Positions 36,762 through 47,331 of a stretch of DNA of 64,000 bases are shown in pieces. Position 1 is the stretch's first letter. Each line of letters opens with the position of its first letter. Below the pieces are notes generated by a model that was not told where the DNA came from, ran no database searches, and saw only the letters and a program-made list of their open reading frames with translations. Made by a program: the position numbers and the translations under genes. The DNA is from Phenylobacterium kunshanense (GTDB taxonomy: Bacteria; Pseudomonadota; Alphaproteobacteria; Caulobacterales; Caulobacteraceae), in contig NZ_QFYS01000002.1 of NCBI RefSeq assembly GCF_003254525.1, positions 62,001-126,000 on the forward strand. The letters are read 5' to 3'.

Positions 36762-38915
36762 ATGAACGACCTGGCGCCGTCCCACACCACCCCTGTCGAA
36801 TGGGGAGAGATCGAGGAACCACGGGTTCCCCAGCGGCTCTACGCGCTCAAGGACCGGGACACGTTCATCGTCGCCGACAGCCACGGCGACATCGCCGGCG
36901 CGGCCGATGGCCTGTTCCACGACGACACCCGCATCCTCTCGCGCTGGGAGGTCACCTTGGCCGACCGATCGCCGACCCTGCTCTCGGGGGCGGTCAGCCA
37001 GGACAACGTCTACTTCACCTCCCACGGACTGAACCGGGCGATCCCGGCGCCGGCAGGCCCGGCCGGACCGCCGGGCGTGGTGCACATCGAGCGCAAGCGC
37101 TTTCTCTGGGATGAGCGGCTCTACGAGCGCATTCGGCTGACGAACTATGCGTCCGACCCTATCGCCCTGCCGGTGGTGATCAGGTTCGACGCCGACTTCC
37201 GCGACATGTTCGAGGTCCGGGGCGCCAGGCGACGCCAGCGCGGCCGGCTGCATCCGCCCGAGGTGGGCGAGCAGGTCGTCCGCTTCGCCTACGACGGCCT
37301 CGACGACGTCGGACGGAGCAGCATGGTGGCGTTCTCGGAGCCGCCCACGAAGCTCTCGGCGCGGGAGGCCCTGTTCGAGGTTGCGCTGCCCGTGGACGGA
37401 CGGCGCGAGGTGTTCGTCGAGGTCGGGGCCGCTCAGGCCGATCCCCCCTGCCGGGCGCGCTTTCGAGCCGCCGCCGCCCGGGCGCGGTTCGCCATGCGGG
37501 CGCGTCGACGGCAGGGCGCCAGGATCTCGACGAACGGGCGCCTGTTCAACGCCTGGATCGACAAGTCCAGCGCGGATATCGCCCTACTCACAACGTCTAT
37601 GCGTACCGGTCCGTATCCCTATGCCGGCATCCCATGGTTCTCGACGGCCTTCGGTCGCGACGGCATCCTGACGGCGTGGCAAATCCTCTGGGTCGACCCC
37701 GGCCTCGCACGCGGCGTGCTGTCGTATCTGGCCGATCACCAGGCGCGCGAGAGTTCGGCCTTCCGCGACGCCGATCCCGGCAAGATCATGCATGAGACCC
37801 GTCGGGGCGAGATGGCGGCCCTCGGCGAGGTGCCCTTCGGCCGCTACTACGGCGGCGTCGACACCACTCCCCTGTTCGTCGCCCTGGCCGGGGCCTACGC
37901 GGAGCGGACCGGCGACTACGACCAGATCGATCGCTGGTGGCCTGCGTTGGAGCGGGCGGCGCGATGGATCGCCGCCAAGGCCGACGAACACCCCCTTGGG
38001 CTCGTCTCGTACGCCCGCGCCATGGATGGCGGGCTCGCCAACCAGGGCTGGAAGGACTCTGGCGATTCCATCTTCCACGCCGATGGGCGGTTCCCGGACG
38101 GACCCGTCGCCCTGGTCGAGGTCCAGGGCTACGCCTACGCGGCCTACCGCAGCATGGCCGCCCTCACCGCCCGTCGCGGCGACTGCGACGCCGCCGAGTC
38201 CTGGAGCGCGCGCGCGGCGGCGATCCGCACTGTGGTGGAGGAACGCTTCTGGATGCCCGAGGAGGAATTCTACGGCATCGCCCTCGATGGCCGGAACGAG
38301 CTGTGCCGGGTCGTGGCGTCCAACCCCGGCCACCTGCTCTTCACGGGCCTGCCCCGCGGGGACCGGGCGGCGAAGGTGACGGAGCGGCTGTTCTCGGCGG
38401 ACTTCCACTCGGGGTGGGGGCTGCGGACGCTGGCGATGGATCAGCCACGGTTCAACCCCATGTCCTATCACAATGGATCTGTCTGGCCGCACGACACGGC
38501 GCTGAGCGCGCTGGGGATGTCGTACTACGGCGACCGCGAAGGTGTCGGCAGGCTGGTCTCGGGGCTGTTCGAGGCTGCGACCCAGTTCGAGATGCGGCTG
38601 CCCGAGCTGTTCTGCGGTTTCCCCCGGCGAGCTGGCGAGCCCCCCGTGGCCTACCCGGTGGCCTGCCTGCCCCAGGCCTGGGCCGCGGGGTCGGTGTTCA
38701 TGATGCTTCAGGCCGGACTCGGCCTGTCGATCGATGGCGAGGCGGCCGAGGTGGAGATCCGCGACCCCAGCCTTCCAGCGGGCATCGATCGCCTCAGCGT
38801 GATGGGCCTGCAGGTGGGAGACGGATCGATCGACCTCGCCTTCGAGCGGCAGGGCGCGCGCATCGCCGTGCATTCGAACAGCCGCGGGCCCCGCCTGCGG
38901 GTCCGCTACACCTAG
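36762..38915 (+). CDS. Glycogen-debranching-type (amylo-alpha-1,6-glucosidase) protein
   Basis: The 717-residue protein has an N-terminal glycogen-debranching domain (LYALKDRDTFIVADSHGDIA, DGLFHDDTRILSRWE). A C-terminal (alpha/alpha)6 amylo-1,6-glucosidase-like barrel follows, with PWFSTAFGRDGILTAWQILW, GGVDTTPLFVALAGAY, GWKDSGDSIFHADG and MSYHNGSVWPHDTALSALGM. Acidic residues in GRDG and KDSGDS are candidate catalysts. It is 13 bases after the GT4 gene. Confidence 0.9.
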   Translation: MNDLAPSHTTPVEWGEIEEPRVPQRLYALKDRDTFIVADSHGDIAGAADGLFHDDTRILSRWEVTLADRSPTLLSGAVSQDNVYFTSHGLNRAIPAPAGPAGPPGVVHIERKRFLWDERLYERIRLTNYASDPIALPVVIRFDADFRDMFEVRGARRRQRGRLHPPEVGEQVVRFAYDGLDDVGRSSMVAFSEPPTKLSAREALFEVALPVDGRREVFVEVGAAQADPPCRARFRAAAARARFAMRARRRQGARISTNGRLFNAWIDKSSADIALLTTSMRTGPYPYAGIPWFSTAFGRDGILTAWQILWVDPGLARGVLSYLADHQARESSAFRDADPGKIMHETRRGEMAALGEVPFGRYYGGVDTTPLFVALAGAYAERTGDYDQIDRWWPALERAARWIAAKADEHPLGLVSYARAMDGGLANQGWKDSGDSIFHADGRFPDGPVALVEVQGYAYAAYRSMAALTARRGDCDAAESWSARAAAIRTVVEERFWMPEEEFYGIALDGRNELCRVVASNPGHLLFTGLPRGDRAAKVTERLFSADFHSGWGLRTLAMDQPRFNPMSYHNGSVWPHDTALSALGMSYYGDREGVGRLVSGLFEAATQFEMRLPELFCGFPRRAGEPPVAYPVACLPQAWAAGSVFMMLQAGLGLSIDGEAAEVEIRDPSLPAGIDRLSVMGLQVGDGSIDLAFERQGARIAVHSNSRGPRLRVRYT

Positions 38916-38931
38916 GCAGGAGAGCCCATCC

Positions 38932-40824
38932 TTGAATTCCACGGTGGACCTGTTCCCGATCGGCAACTGCGCGGCCAGCGCGCTCATCGACCGGTCGGGG
39001 CGGTACGTCTGGGCCTGCGTGCCGCGGGTGGATGGCGACCCCTTCTTCTCGGCCTTGTTGGGCGGAGACCCCGAAGCGCCAAAGGCCCAGGGTCTGTGGG
39101 CGATCGAGGTGGAAGGGACGACTGAGATCCTCCAGGCCTACGTCCGCAACACTGCGATCCTGCGCACGGAGATCCGGAACGCCGACGGGACGGCCGTGGA
39201 GATCCTCGACTTCTGCCCGCGCTATCGTCACCACGCCCGGCAATACCGTCCGCTCGCCTTCGTGCGGATGGTGCGTCCCCTCGCAGGGGCGCCGCGGATC
39301 CGGATCCGGCTGAAACCGACCATGAACTACGGCGAGCGGCCCTGCTACCGAACCGCCGGGTCGAACCATATCCGCTACGTCGGCGAGATCGCGACACTTC
39401 GACTGACCACTGATGCGCCGGTGGGCCACATCCTGGACGAGCGCGCCTTCCGCCTGGAAGAGCCGATCGGGCTGTTCCTCGGGCCCGACGAGCCGCTCGA
39501 CGGCGATGTGCCGAGCGTGACGACCCGCATGCTGCGCGAGACCACCGCGTACTGGCAGGGCTGGGTGCGCACCCTGTCGGTGCCCCTCGAGTGGCAGGCC
39601 GCCGTAATCCGGGCGGCCATCACGCTGAAGCTGTGCGCGCACGAGGAGACCGGCGCCATTGTCGCGGCCCTCACGACCTCGATCCCGGAGCATGCGGCCG
39701 ACGACGGAGCGGGCCGCAACTGGGACTACCGCTACTGTTGGCTGCGCGACGCCTACTATGTGGTCCAGGCGCTGAACCGGCTCGGCGCAGCCGACATGCT
39801 GGAGAACTACCTCGGCTACCTGCGCAACCTCGTGGACCAGGCCAACCGGGGCGACATGTCGGCGACCCCGCGCGCGGAACCCCACGCCCAGCCCGAGCTG
39901 CCCGGCATCTGCGGCGCGGTCGCGCCGAACGGCAAGGCCGGCCACGTGCAGCCGGTCTACGGGGTGGGCCTTGAGCCGGTGCTCACCGAGTGGATCGCAC
40001 CGCACCTGCCCGGCTATCGCGGCATCGGGCCCGTTCGGATCGGCAACCAGGCGCATGAACATCTGCAGCATGACGTCTACGGCCAGATCATCCTGTCCAC
40101 GGTCCAGGCGTTCTTCGACGAGCGATTGCTTCGGCCGGCGACCGTGGAGGACTTCTGCGCCCTGGAGCCGATAGCCGCGCGGGCATTCGAGCTGCACGAC
40201 CAGCCCGATGCGAGTCTTTGGGAGTTCCGCGGCCGGGAGGCGGTGCACACCTACTCGTCGGTCATGTGCTGGGCCGCCTGCGACCGGCTGGGCAACGCCG
40301 CGGCGAAGCTGGGGCTCGCCGACCGCGCCGACTTCTGGAACGCCCGCGCCGCCCAGGTGCGCGCAACCATCGAGGCGCGCGCCTGGAACGAGGCCGAGGG
40401 CCGGTTCGCGGCCACCTTCGAGGGCGACGAGCTGGACGCCTCGCTCCTCCAATTGGTCGACGTCCGCTTCGTGCCGCCCGACGACCCGCGGATGCAGGCG
40501 ACCATGGCGGCCGTGGAGCACGGACTTCGCCGTGGGCCCTACATGCTGCGCTACGCCATCCCCGATGACTTTGGCCTGCCCAAGACGGCGTTCAACTTCT
40601 GCACCTTCTGGCTGATCGAGGCGATGCACCTGTCGGGCCGCACAGCCGAGGCGCGGGCGCTGTTCGAGGAGATGCTGGGCCGGCGGACCGCGGCGGGCCT
40701 GCTGTCGGAAGACATCGCTCTCGATGGCCAGGAGCTGTGGGGCAATTATCCCCAGACCTACTCCCTCGTCGGCCTGATCAACTGCGCCATGCTGTTGTCC
40801 AAGCCCTGGACGAGCGTGCGTTAG
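38932..40824 (+). CDS. Glycoside hydrolase family 15 protein
   Basis: GH15 enzymes are glucoamylases, glucodextranases or trehalases. The 630-residue protein begins at TTG 38932, with AGGAGAG 7 bases before it. Features are LFPIGNCAASALIDRSGRYV, the N-terminal beta-sandwich, and the barrel segment GAIVAALTTSIPEH with NWDYRYCWLRDAYYVVQAL. HLPGYRGIGPVRIGNQAHEH follows, and AGLLSEDIALDGQELWGNYP near the C-terminus carries the usual Glu. With otsBA next door, a trehalase or glucoamylase role is plausible but undecided. It overlaps nothing and converges with zwf. Confidence 0.92.
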   Translation: MNSTVDLFPIGNCAASALIDRSGRYVWACVPRVDGDPFFSALLGGDPEAPKAQGLWAIEVEGTTEILQAYVRNTAILRTEIRNADGTAVEILDFCPRYRHHARQYRPLAFVRMVRPLAGAPRIRIRLKPTMNYGERPCYRTAGSNHIRYVGEIATLRLTTDAPVGHILDERAFRLEEPIGLFLGPDEPLDGDVPSVTTRMLRETTAYWQGWVRTLSVPLEWQAAVIRAAITLKLCAHEETGAIVAALTTSIPEHAADDGAGRNWDYRYCWLRDAYYVVQALNRLGAADMLENYLGYLRNLVDQANRGDMSATPRAEPHAQPELPGICGAVAPNGKAGHVQPVYGVGLEPVLTEWIAPHLPGYRGIGPVRIGNQAHEHLQHDVYGQIILSTVQAFFDERLLRPATVEDFCALEPIAARAFELHDQPDASLWEFRGREAVHTYSSVMCWAACDRLGNAAAKLGLADRADFWNARAAQVRATIEARAWNEAEGRFAATFEGDELDASLLQLVDVRFVPPDDPRMQATMAAVEHGLRRGPYMLRYAIPDDFGLPKTAFNFCTFWLIEAMHLSGRTAEARALFEEMLGRRTAAGLLSEDIALDGQELWGNYPQTYSLVGLINCAMLLSKPWTSVR

Positions 40825-40828
40825 CGCC

Positions 40829-42286
40829 TCAGTCCGACCAGGCCTTGCCGAAGCGTTCGATCAGGGCGAAGGCCCCGGCCGGCCCCCAGCTTCCGGCCGC
40901 GTAGGGTTTGGGCTGGATATTGGCCTCGGCCCAGGCGTCGGCGACGCCGTCGACCCATCGCCAGGCCTCCTCCACCTCGTCGCGGCGGACGAACAGGGTG
41001 GCGTCGCCGTTGATCACGTCCAGCAGCAGGCGCTCGTAGGCGATCCGCCGGCGCCCGCCCTTGCCCTCGTAGGCGCCCAGCAGCGACAGGGACAGCGGCA
41101 GCGACTGGAGGCGCATGCCCCCAGAGCTCAGGCCCGGCGCCTTGTTCATCAGGGTGAGCTTGATGTCCTCGTCCGGCTGCAGGTCGATGACCAGGCGGTT
41201 GGGCGACAGGTCGTGGATCGAGGCCTGGCCGAAGATGGAGTGCGGCACCGGCTTGAACTGGATCGAGATCGAGGTCCGCTTCTCAGGGAGGCGTTTGCCG
41301 GTGCGAAGGAAGAACGGCACGCCGGCCCAGCGCCAGTTGTCGATGTCGGCGCGCAGGGCGACGAAGGTCTCGGTGCCGCTCTTCTGGCCGCGCTCGGCCT
41401 CATAGCCCTCCACCGACTTACCGCCCACGACGCCCGGCGTGTACTGGCCGCGGATCGACTTCTCCGCCGCATCGACGCGGGTGAAGCGGCGCAGCGAGCG
41501 CAGCACCTTCACCTTCTCGTTGCGCACCGAGTCCGGCTCCATGTCGGCCGGCGGCTCCATGGCCACCAGGCAGAGGAGCTGCAGCATGTGGTTCTGCAGC
41601 ATGTCCCGCAGGGCGCCGTATTCGTCGTAGTAGGGCCAGCGGGCGCCGACCCCCTCCGTCTCGGCCACCGTGATCTGGACGTGGTCGATGGACAGGCTGT
41701 TCCACAGCGGCTCGAACAGGGTGTTGGCGAACCTGAGCGCGATCAGGTTCTGGACCGTCTCCTTGCCCAGGTAGTGGTCGATGCGGAACACTTGGCTCTC
41801 GTCGAACACCTCGCTCAGCACGCCATTGATGTGTCGCGAGGTGGCGAGATCCCGGCCGATCGGCTTCTCCAGCACGATCCGGGACTCGGGCGTGGCGAGG
41901 CCGGCCGCCGCCAGCGACACGCAGATCTTCTCGAACAGGCTGGGCGAGACGGCGAGGAAGAAGAATGGCCGCGTCGCCTCACCGAGGCCGGCCTTCAGCG
42001 CCTGGGCTCCCTCGGGCGTGGTGGCGTCGGCGCCGACGTAGGCGATGCGCGCGGAAAAGCGGGCCCAGATGGCTTCGTCCAGGCCTTCGGGGCGGTCGCT
42101 GAGGATCTTGTGTACCACCTCGAGGAACGCCTCGCGGGTCAGCTCGCCGCGGGCTGTGGCGACGATCCGGAATCCGTCCGGCAGGAATCCGTCGGCGTCC
42201 AGGAAGTACAACGACGGCAGCAGCATGCGCCGCGCCAGGTCGCCGGTGGCGCCGAAGAGCACGATGGCGTCGGCTTCGACGGGCAT
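40829..42286 (-). CDS. zwf: Glucose-6-phosphate dehydrogenase
   Basis: Zwf makes 6-phosphogluconolactone from glucose-6-phosphate, the entry to the Entner-Doudoroff route. The 485-residue protein has the Rossmann start DAIVLFGATGDLARRMLLPS, the active-site FRIDHYLGKETVQNLIALRF, RWAGVPFFLRTGKRL, and a typical C-terminal end. Start 42286 follows AGGAAGGA and fits the family; earlier in-frame ATGs overlap the otsB leader. It is separated from pgl-edd-glk by plus-strand genes. Confidence 0.96.
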   Translation of the reverse strand: MPVEADAIVLFGATGDLARRMLLPSLYFLDADGFLPDGFRIVATARGELTREAFLEVVHKILSDRPEGLDEAIWARFSARIAYVGADATTPEGAQALKAGLGEATRPFFFLAVSPSLFEKICVSLAAAGLATPESRIVLEKPIGRDLATSRHINGVLSEVFDESQVFRIDHYLGKETVQNLIALRFANTLFEPLWNSLSIDHVQITVAETEGVGARWPYYDEYGALRDMLQNHMLQLLCLVAMEPPADMEPDSVRNEKVKVLRSLRRFTRVDAAEKSIRGQYTPGVVGGKSVEGYEAERGQKSGTETFVALRADIDNWRWAGVPFFLRTGKRLPEKRTSISIQFKPVPHSIFGQASIHDLSPNRLVIDLQPDEDIKLTLMNKAPGLSSGGMRLQSLPLSLSLLGAYEGKGGRRRIAYERLLLDVINGDATLFVRRDEVEEAWRWVDGVADAWAEANIQPKPYAAGSWGPAGAFALIERFGKAWSD

Positions 42287-42430
42287 GGATGGTCCTTCCT
42301 CTGCGGAGGCCGGAGACCACCGCGCGCCGCCCGGCGGGTCAAGGGGCGAGGCTGCATTTCCGCGCAGCGCGCGTTCGTTGGATCGATCGAGGCCCATCCG
42401 CGTTTAGGTTGCACCTCGGGTGGGAGTTCC

Positions 42431-43180
42431 ATGACGCTCGACGCGATCGCCCTCGGCCTGCCTGCGCCCAAGCCCCTGCGGCTGGCGGGCTCGGCCCTGT
42501 TCCTCGATCTGGACGGCACGTTGGCGCCGATCGCCGCGCGGCCGCAGGACGTGCGTCCCGACGCGCGCCGCACGCGGCTGCTCGAGCGGCTGGCCGAAGG
42601 ATTGGACGGACGTCTCGCCGTCATCACCGGGCGCACCCTGGAGGACGTCGACCGCATTCTTGAGGGGCGCATCGCCTGCGTCGCCGCCGTCCACGGTCTC
42701 GTCCGCCGCGACGCCGATGGCGGCCTGCACTTGCCGCCTGAACACCCGGGACTGGCGCACGCCATCGAGGCGCTGCGTGCGTTTGCGGCGGGGGATCCAG
42801 GCGTCATTGTCGAGGAAAAAGGCCCCAGCGTCGCCCTCCACTACCGGCTGGCGCCCGGCCGCGCCGCGCAAGCCCAGGCTCTCGCACGTCGGCTCGCCGG
42901 CGAGACCGGTCTCACCCTGCAGGAAGGCGACATGGTGGAAGAGCTGCGTCCGCCGGGCGCGGCCAAGGGCGACGGCATTCGCGATTTCATGGCCACCGAC
43001 CGGTTCCAGGGCGCGCGGCCGATCTTCGCCGGTGACGATGCGACCGACGAACACGGCTTCGCCGAAGTCGCCCGTCTCGGCGGGTACGGCGTGCTGGTCG
43101 GCCGCCCGCGGTCCACCGCGGCGCTCTACGGCCTGAGCGGCGTCGAGGACGTGCTGGACTGGCTGGAGGCCGCCCGATGA
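42431..43180 (+). CDS. otsB: Trehalose-6-phosphate phosphatase
   Basis: OtsB dephosphorylates trehalose-6-phosphate. The 249-residue HAD enzyme has motif [58 protein letters not shown] (motif III Lys region), and [16 protein letters not shown] (motif IV). Start 42431 fits; the frame is open upstream only as sequence antisense to zwf. Its stop overlaps the otsA start (ATGA). Confidence 0.95.
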   Translation: MTLDAIALGLPAPKPLRLAGSALFLDLDGTLAPIAARPQDVRPDARRTRLLERLAEGLDGRLAVITGRTLEDVDRILEGRIACVAAVHGLVRRDADGGLHLPPEHPGLAHAIEALRAFAAGDPGVIVEEKGPSVALHYRLAPGRAAQAQALARRLAGETGLTLQEGDMVEELRPPGAAKGDGIRDFMATDRFQGARPIFAGDDATDEHGFAEVARLGGYGVLVGRPRSTAALYGLSGVEDVLDWLEAAR

Positions 43181-44571
43181 GCCGGCTGATCGTCGTCTCC
43201 AACCGGGTGAACCCGCCCAGCGGCGAGGGCGAGGAAAGCGTCGGCGGCTTGGCCATGGCGCTGGCGGCCGCGTTGAAGCAGAGCTCCGGGATCTGGTTCG
43301 GCTGGAGCGGCCAGACCACGCCCGAATTCACCGGTCACCTGCGGATCGAGACCGTGGGCGGCGTGACCGCCGCCACCGTCGATCTGGAGGACCAGGACCT
43401 CGACGAATACTACAACGGCTACGCCAACAAGACCCTGTGGCCGTTGTTCCACTACCGGACCGACCTGGCGGCCTTCGATCGGGCCTACGATGCCGGCTAC
43501 CGGCGGGTGAACGCCCGCTTCGCCGAGACCCTGCGCCCCCTGATCCGCCCGGACGACCTGATCTGGGTCCACGACTACCATCTGATCCCCCTGGCTCGGG
43601 AGCTCAGGGCGCTGGGGGTGAAGAACCGGATCGGCTTCTTCCTGCACGTGCCCTGGCCGGCGCATCAGGTGATGATCAACCTGCCCCGCCATCGCCAGCT
43701 CGTGGAGGCGGTGTTCGACTACGACCTCGTGGGTTTCCACACCCCGGAGTACCAGCAGGCCTTCGAGGACTATGTGCTGAACGAGGCCGATGGGCTGGTC
43801 GCCGCCCCGGGCCGCCTGAAGGCGTTTGGCCGGACGGTGGAGGTCGGCGCGTTCCCGATCGGCATCGATGCCGACGACTTCGCCCGGCTGGTGAAGAGCC
43901 CGCGGGCCCACCGGATGCGCGACCTGATGACGGCGTGCACCGTGTTCCGCCACCTGATCGTCGGCGTCGACCGGCTGGACTATTCCAAGGGACTGGAGGA
44001 GCGGTTCCTGGGCTTCGAACGGTTCCTGACAGACAATCCCGACCTGCGGCGCGAGGTGCTGATGCTGCAGATCGCGCCCGTGAGCCGCGAGGCGGTGGAG
44101 GCCTACCAGGAAATCCGCGGCCGGCTGGACGCCCTCTCGGGCCGCATCAACGGCGAGTTCTCCGACGTGGACTGGGCCCCGTTCCGCTATGTGAACAAGA
44201 ACTACCGCCGCGACGAACTGGCCGGGATCTACGGCGCGGCGCGGGTCGGGCTGGTGACTCCCCTGCGCGACGGCATGAACCTGGTGGCCAAGGAATTCGT
44301 GGCCGCCCAGAATCCCGACGACCCCGGCGTCCTGGTCCTGTCGCGCTTCGCCGGCGCCGCGGGCCAGATGCCCGACGCCCTGCTGGTCAACCCGCACAGC
44401 GCCGAGGAGGTAGCCGACGCCCTGCGCCGCGCCCTGGCGATGGAGAAGCCCGAGCGGATCCGGCGCTGGCGGGCGCTCTTCGAGTCGGTGCAGCGGGAGG
44501 ACGTCACCGCCTGGCGGAACGCCTTCGTGGCCGCCCTGGCCGGCGACGCGGCGCTCCAGGCCGCGGTCTGA
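43177..44571 (+). CDS. otsA: Trehalose-6-phosphate synthase
   Basis: OtsA joins UDP-glucose and glucose-6-phosphate. The 464-residue GT20 enzyme has [20 protein letters not shown] with the G-G donor loop, [67 protein letters not shown], and [18 protein letters not shown]. Order otsB-otsA with a 4-base overlap shows coupling. Its stop shares one base with the ligD start. Confidence 0.97.
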   Translation: MSRLIVVSNRVNPPSGEGEESVGGLAMALAAALKQSSGIWFGWSGQTTPEFTGHLRIETVGGVTAATVDLEDQDLDEYYNGYANKTLWPLFHYRTDLAAFDRAYDAGYRRVNARFAETLRPLIRPDDLIWVHDYHLIPLARELRALGVKNRIGFFLHVPWPAHQVMINLPRHRQLVEAVFDYDLVGFHTPEYQQAFEDYVLNEADGLVAAPGRLKAFGRTVEVGAFPIGIDADDFARLVKSPRAHRMRDLMTACTVFRHLIVGVDRLDYSKGLEERFLGFERFLTDNPDLRREVLMLQIAPVSREAVEAYQEIRGRLDALSGRINGEFSDVDWAPFRYVNKNYRRDELAGIYGAARVGLVTPLRDGMNLVAKEFVAAQNPDDPGVLVLSRFAGAAGQMPDALLVNPHSAEEVADALRRALAMEKPERIRRWRALFESVQREDVTAWRNAFVAALAGDAALQAAV

Positions 44572-47195
44572 TGGGCGCTCCCCAAAGGGCCGATTCCCTG
44601 TCCCGATACCGGTCGATGCGGGACTTCTCGAAGACCGCGGAGCCTGCCGGGGCGGACCGTACGCAAGCGTCCAACCGGCTGCGGTTCGTGGTCCAGAAGC
44701 ACGCCGCGACGCGCCTCCACTACGACTTCCGCCTGGAGCTTGACGGCGTGTTCCTCTCGTGGGCGGTGACCCGCGGACCGTCCCTGGACCCCAGCGACCG
44801 GCGGCTGGCCGTGCAGACCGAGGACCACCCGCTCGACTACGGCGACTTCGAGGGGACGATCCCCAAGGGGCAGTATGGCGGCGGCACGGTGATGCTGTGG
44901 GACCGCGGCTACTGGGAGCCGGAGGGCGATCCCCACGCCATGCTGAAGAAGGGGGACCTGAAGTTCACTCTGGACGGCGAGCGGATGAAGGGCTCGTGGG
45001 TGCTGGTGCGGATGAAGCGCCGCGCGGGGGAAAAGCGCGACAACTGGCTGCTCATCAAGCACCACGACGGCTGGGCTGTGGAGGATCGCGGCGAACGCCT
45101 GGTGGAGGGCGAGACGACGTCGGTGGCCTCGGCCCGACCCATGGAGGACATCGCCGCCGGCCGCGGCAAGGGGCCGTCGAAGTTCATGACCGGCAAAGGC
45201 CGCACATCCTCCAAGGGCGTCTGGCAGTCGAAGCCGCGCGAGGATCCCGAGCCCCGCGTCGCGCCGAAGGCGAAGCGGCCGACGGTGACGGCGCCCTCCG
45301 CCCTGCCCGGCTTCGTCCCGCCCCAGCTCGCCACCTCCGTGGACCGGCCGCCGCAGGGCGAGGGTTGGGCGCACGAGATCAAGTTCGACGGATACCGTCT
45401 CCAGCTTCGCGTCCTGGAGGGCAAGGCGAGCCTCAAGACCCGCAAGGGCCTGGACTGGACGGCCCGGTTCCAGGCCATCGCCCGCGACGCCGCCGCCCTG
45501 CCCGACGGGCTGTACGACGGCGAGGCCTGCGCGCTCGACGCCGCGGGCTCGCCCGACTTTCCCGCCCTGCAGGCGGCGCTTTCGGAAGGCCGGACGGATG
45601 ACCTGATCTACTTCCTCTTTGACGCCCTGTTCCTGGACGGAGAGGACCTCCGCGGCCTGCCCCTCGCCGAGCGCAAGGCGCGGCTGGCGGCCGTGATGAA
45701 GAGAGCCGGCCGGAAGCTGGAGCGGCGGATCCGCTACGTCGACCACTTCGAGACCGCCGGCGACGCGGTGCTGCAGTCTGCCTGCCGCCTCTCCCTGGAA
45801 GGGATCGTCTCCAAGCGCATGGACGCGCCCTACCGGTCGGACCGCACAAACAGCTGGCTGAAGTCGAAGTGCCGCGCGGGGCACGAGGTGGTGATCGGCG
45901 GCTGGACGGGCGGGGCCGGCCAGCTCCGCTCCCTGCTGGTGGGCGTAAACCGGGACGGCAAGCTGCTTTACGCCGGCCGCGTGGGGACGGGCTTCGGCCG
46001 CGACACGGTCGCCCGCGTTCTACCGCGCCTTCGCCAGGTCCGGGCGGACCGAAACCCCTTCTCCGGTCCCGGCGCGCCCCGCGGGGGTGAGGGCGTGCAC
46101 TGGACGCGACCGGAGCTCGTCGCCGAGATCGAGTTCGCAGGCTTCACCGGCTCTGGCATGGTGCGGCAGGGCGCGTTCAAGGGACTTCGGGAAGACAAGC
46201 CCGCGCGCGAGGTGGAGGCCGAGACGCCGCAACCCGTGAACAAGGCAGAGCTGGCCACGCCGAAGCCGGCCCGCGGCGCCCCGACGGGGGCCGGGAACAA
46301 CGTGGTCATGGGCGTCACCCTGTCGAGCCCCGACAAGGCGCTCTGGCCCGACGACGGCCGGGGCGGCGCAATCACCAAGCTGGACCTCGCCCGCTACCTC
46401 GAGGCGGTCGCCGACTGGATGCTGCCCCACCTCAAGGGCCGCCCCTGCTCGATCATCCGCACCCCCGAGGGCATCCAAGGCGAACGCTTCTTCCAGCGTC
46501 ACCTCGGCAAGGGATCCTCGGCCCTGGTCTCCGCGGTCGAGATCGCGGGCGAGGACAAGCCCTACCTCCAGGTGGACAGGGTCGAGGCGCTGGCCGCCCT
46601 GGCCCAGATCGGGGCCACCGAGTTCCACCCCTGGAACTGCCGGCCGTTCGAGCCGGAGGTCCCGGGCCGTCTCGTGTTCGACCTCGACCCTGACGAGGCC
46701 ATTCCGTTCGACCGGGTCATCGAGGCCGCGAAAGAGGTGAAGGCGCGTCTGGAGGCTCTGGGCCTCGTCGCATTCTGCAAGACCACCGGCGGCAAGGGGC
46801 TGCACGTGGTCACGCCGCTGTTGGGCGGGAAGGGGCAGGCGGACTGGCCCGCCGCCAAGGCCTTCGCTCGGGGGGTCTGCGCTGCCATCGCCGCCGACGC
46901 GCCCGACCGCTACACGGTCAACATGGCCAAGGCGAAGCGCAAAGGGCTGATTTTCCTTGATTATCTGCGCAACGACCGCATGGCCACGGCGGTCGCGCCC
47001 CTGTCTCCCCGCGCGCGCCAGTTGGCGACCGTGTCGTTCCCGCTGACCTGGGGCCAGGTGAAGCCAGGCCTTGATCCCAAGGCCTGGACGATCCGCACTG
47101 TCCCGGCGCTCCTGAAAAAGTCCAGGGCCTGGGCGGACTACGATGAGGCCGAACGGCCCCTCACCGACGCGATCGGAAAGCTGAAACGCGGCTGA
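44571..47195 (+). CDS. ligD: DNA ligase D (PE-LIG-POL)
   Basis: LigD seals and processes double-strand breaks with Ku. The 874-residue protein has the 3'-phosphoesterase domain first (H44, H50 and D52 in [17 protein letters not shown]). The ATP-dependent ligase domain follows, with nucleotidyl Lys about 271 ([11 protein letters not shown]), ending near [15 protein letters not shown]. Last is the AEP primase/polymerase domain with [15 protein letters not shown] (Asp about 704 and 706) and [14 protein letters not shown]. This order is the common proteobacterial one. It starts at the otsA stop (TGATG), so it appears to be the third gene of an otsBA-ligD operon. Confidence 0.97.
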   Translation: MGAPQRADSLSRYRSMRDFSKTAEPAGADRTQASNRLRFVVQKHAATRLHYDFRLELDGVFLSWAVTRGPSLDPSDRRLAVQTEDHPLDYGDFEGTIPKGQYGGGTVMLWDRGYWEPEGDPHAMLKKGDLKFTLDGERMKGSWVLVRMKRRAGEKRDNWLLIKHHDGWAVEDRGERLVEGETTSVASARPMEDIAAGRGKGPSKFMTGKGRTSSKGVWQSKPREDPEPRVAPKAKRPTVTAPSALPGFVPPQLATSVDRPPQGEGWAHEIKFDGYRLQLRVLEGKASLKTRKGLDWTARFQAIARDAAALPDGLYDGEACALDAAGSPDFPALQAALSEGRTDDLIYFLFDALFLDGEDLRGLPLAERKARLAAVMKRAGRKLERRIRYVDHFETAGDAVLQSACRLSLEGIVSKRMDAPYRSDRTNSWLKSKCRAGHEVVIGGWTGGAGQLRSLLVGVNRDGKLLYAGRVGTGFGRDTVARVLPRLRQVRADRNPFSGPGAPRGGEGVHWTRPELVAEIEFAGFTGSGMVRQGAFKGLREDKPAREVEAETPQPVNKAELATPKPARGAPTGAGNNVVMGVTLSSPDKALWPDDGRGGAITKLDLARYLEAVADWMLPHLKGRPCSIIRTPEGIQGERFFQRHLGKGSSALVSAVEIAGEDKPYLQVDRVEALAALAQIGATEFHPWNCRPFEPEVPGRLVFDLDPDEAIPFDRVIEAAKEVKARLEALGLVAFCKTTGGKGLHVVTPLLGGKGQADWPAAKAFARGVCAAIAADAPDRYTVNMAKAKRKGLIFLDYLRNDRMATAVAPLSPRARQLATVSFPLTWGQVKPGLDPKAWTIRTVPALLKKSRAWADYDEAERPLTDAIGKLKRG

Positions 47196-47331
47196 CAGCG
47201 CAGCTTGCGTCAAGTCGCCGCAGCAAAGCCGCCCCCAATTCACCAATGAGAAAGCGATGGCCTGTAGGGAAAGGCTGAGTTCACACGCGTATTGACCAGG
47301 TCCTGGCGAGCAGCAGCCGGAGTTTCACAAG

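Noticed and set aside
43437-44570. Long N-terminal extension of ligD
   Set aside because: The first 378 codons of the open frame overlap otsA out of frame and are Pro/Arg/Gly-rich. LigD homology begins right after ATG 44571.
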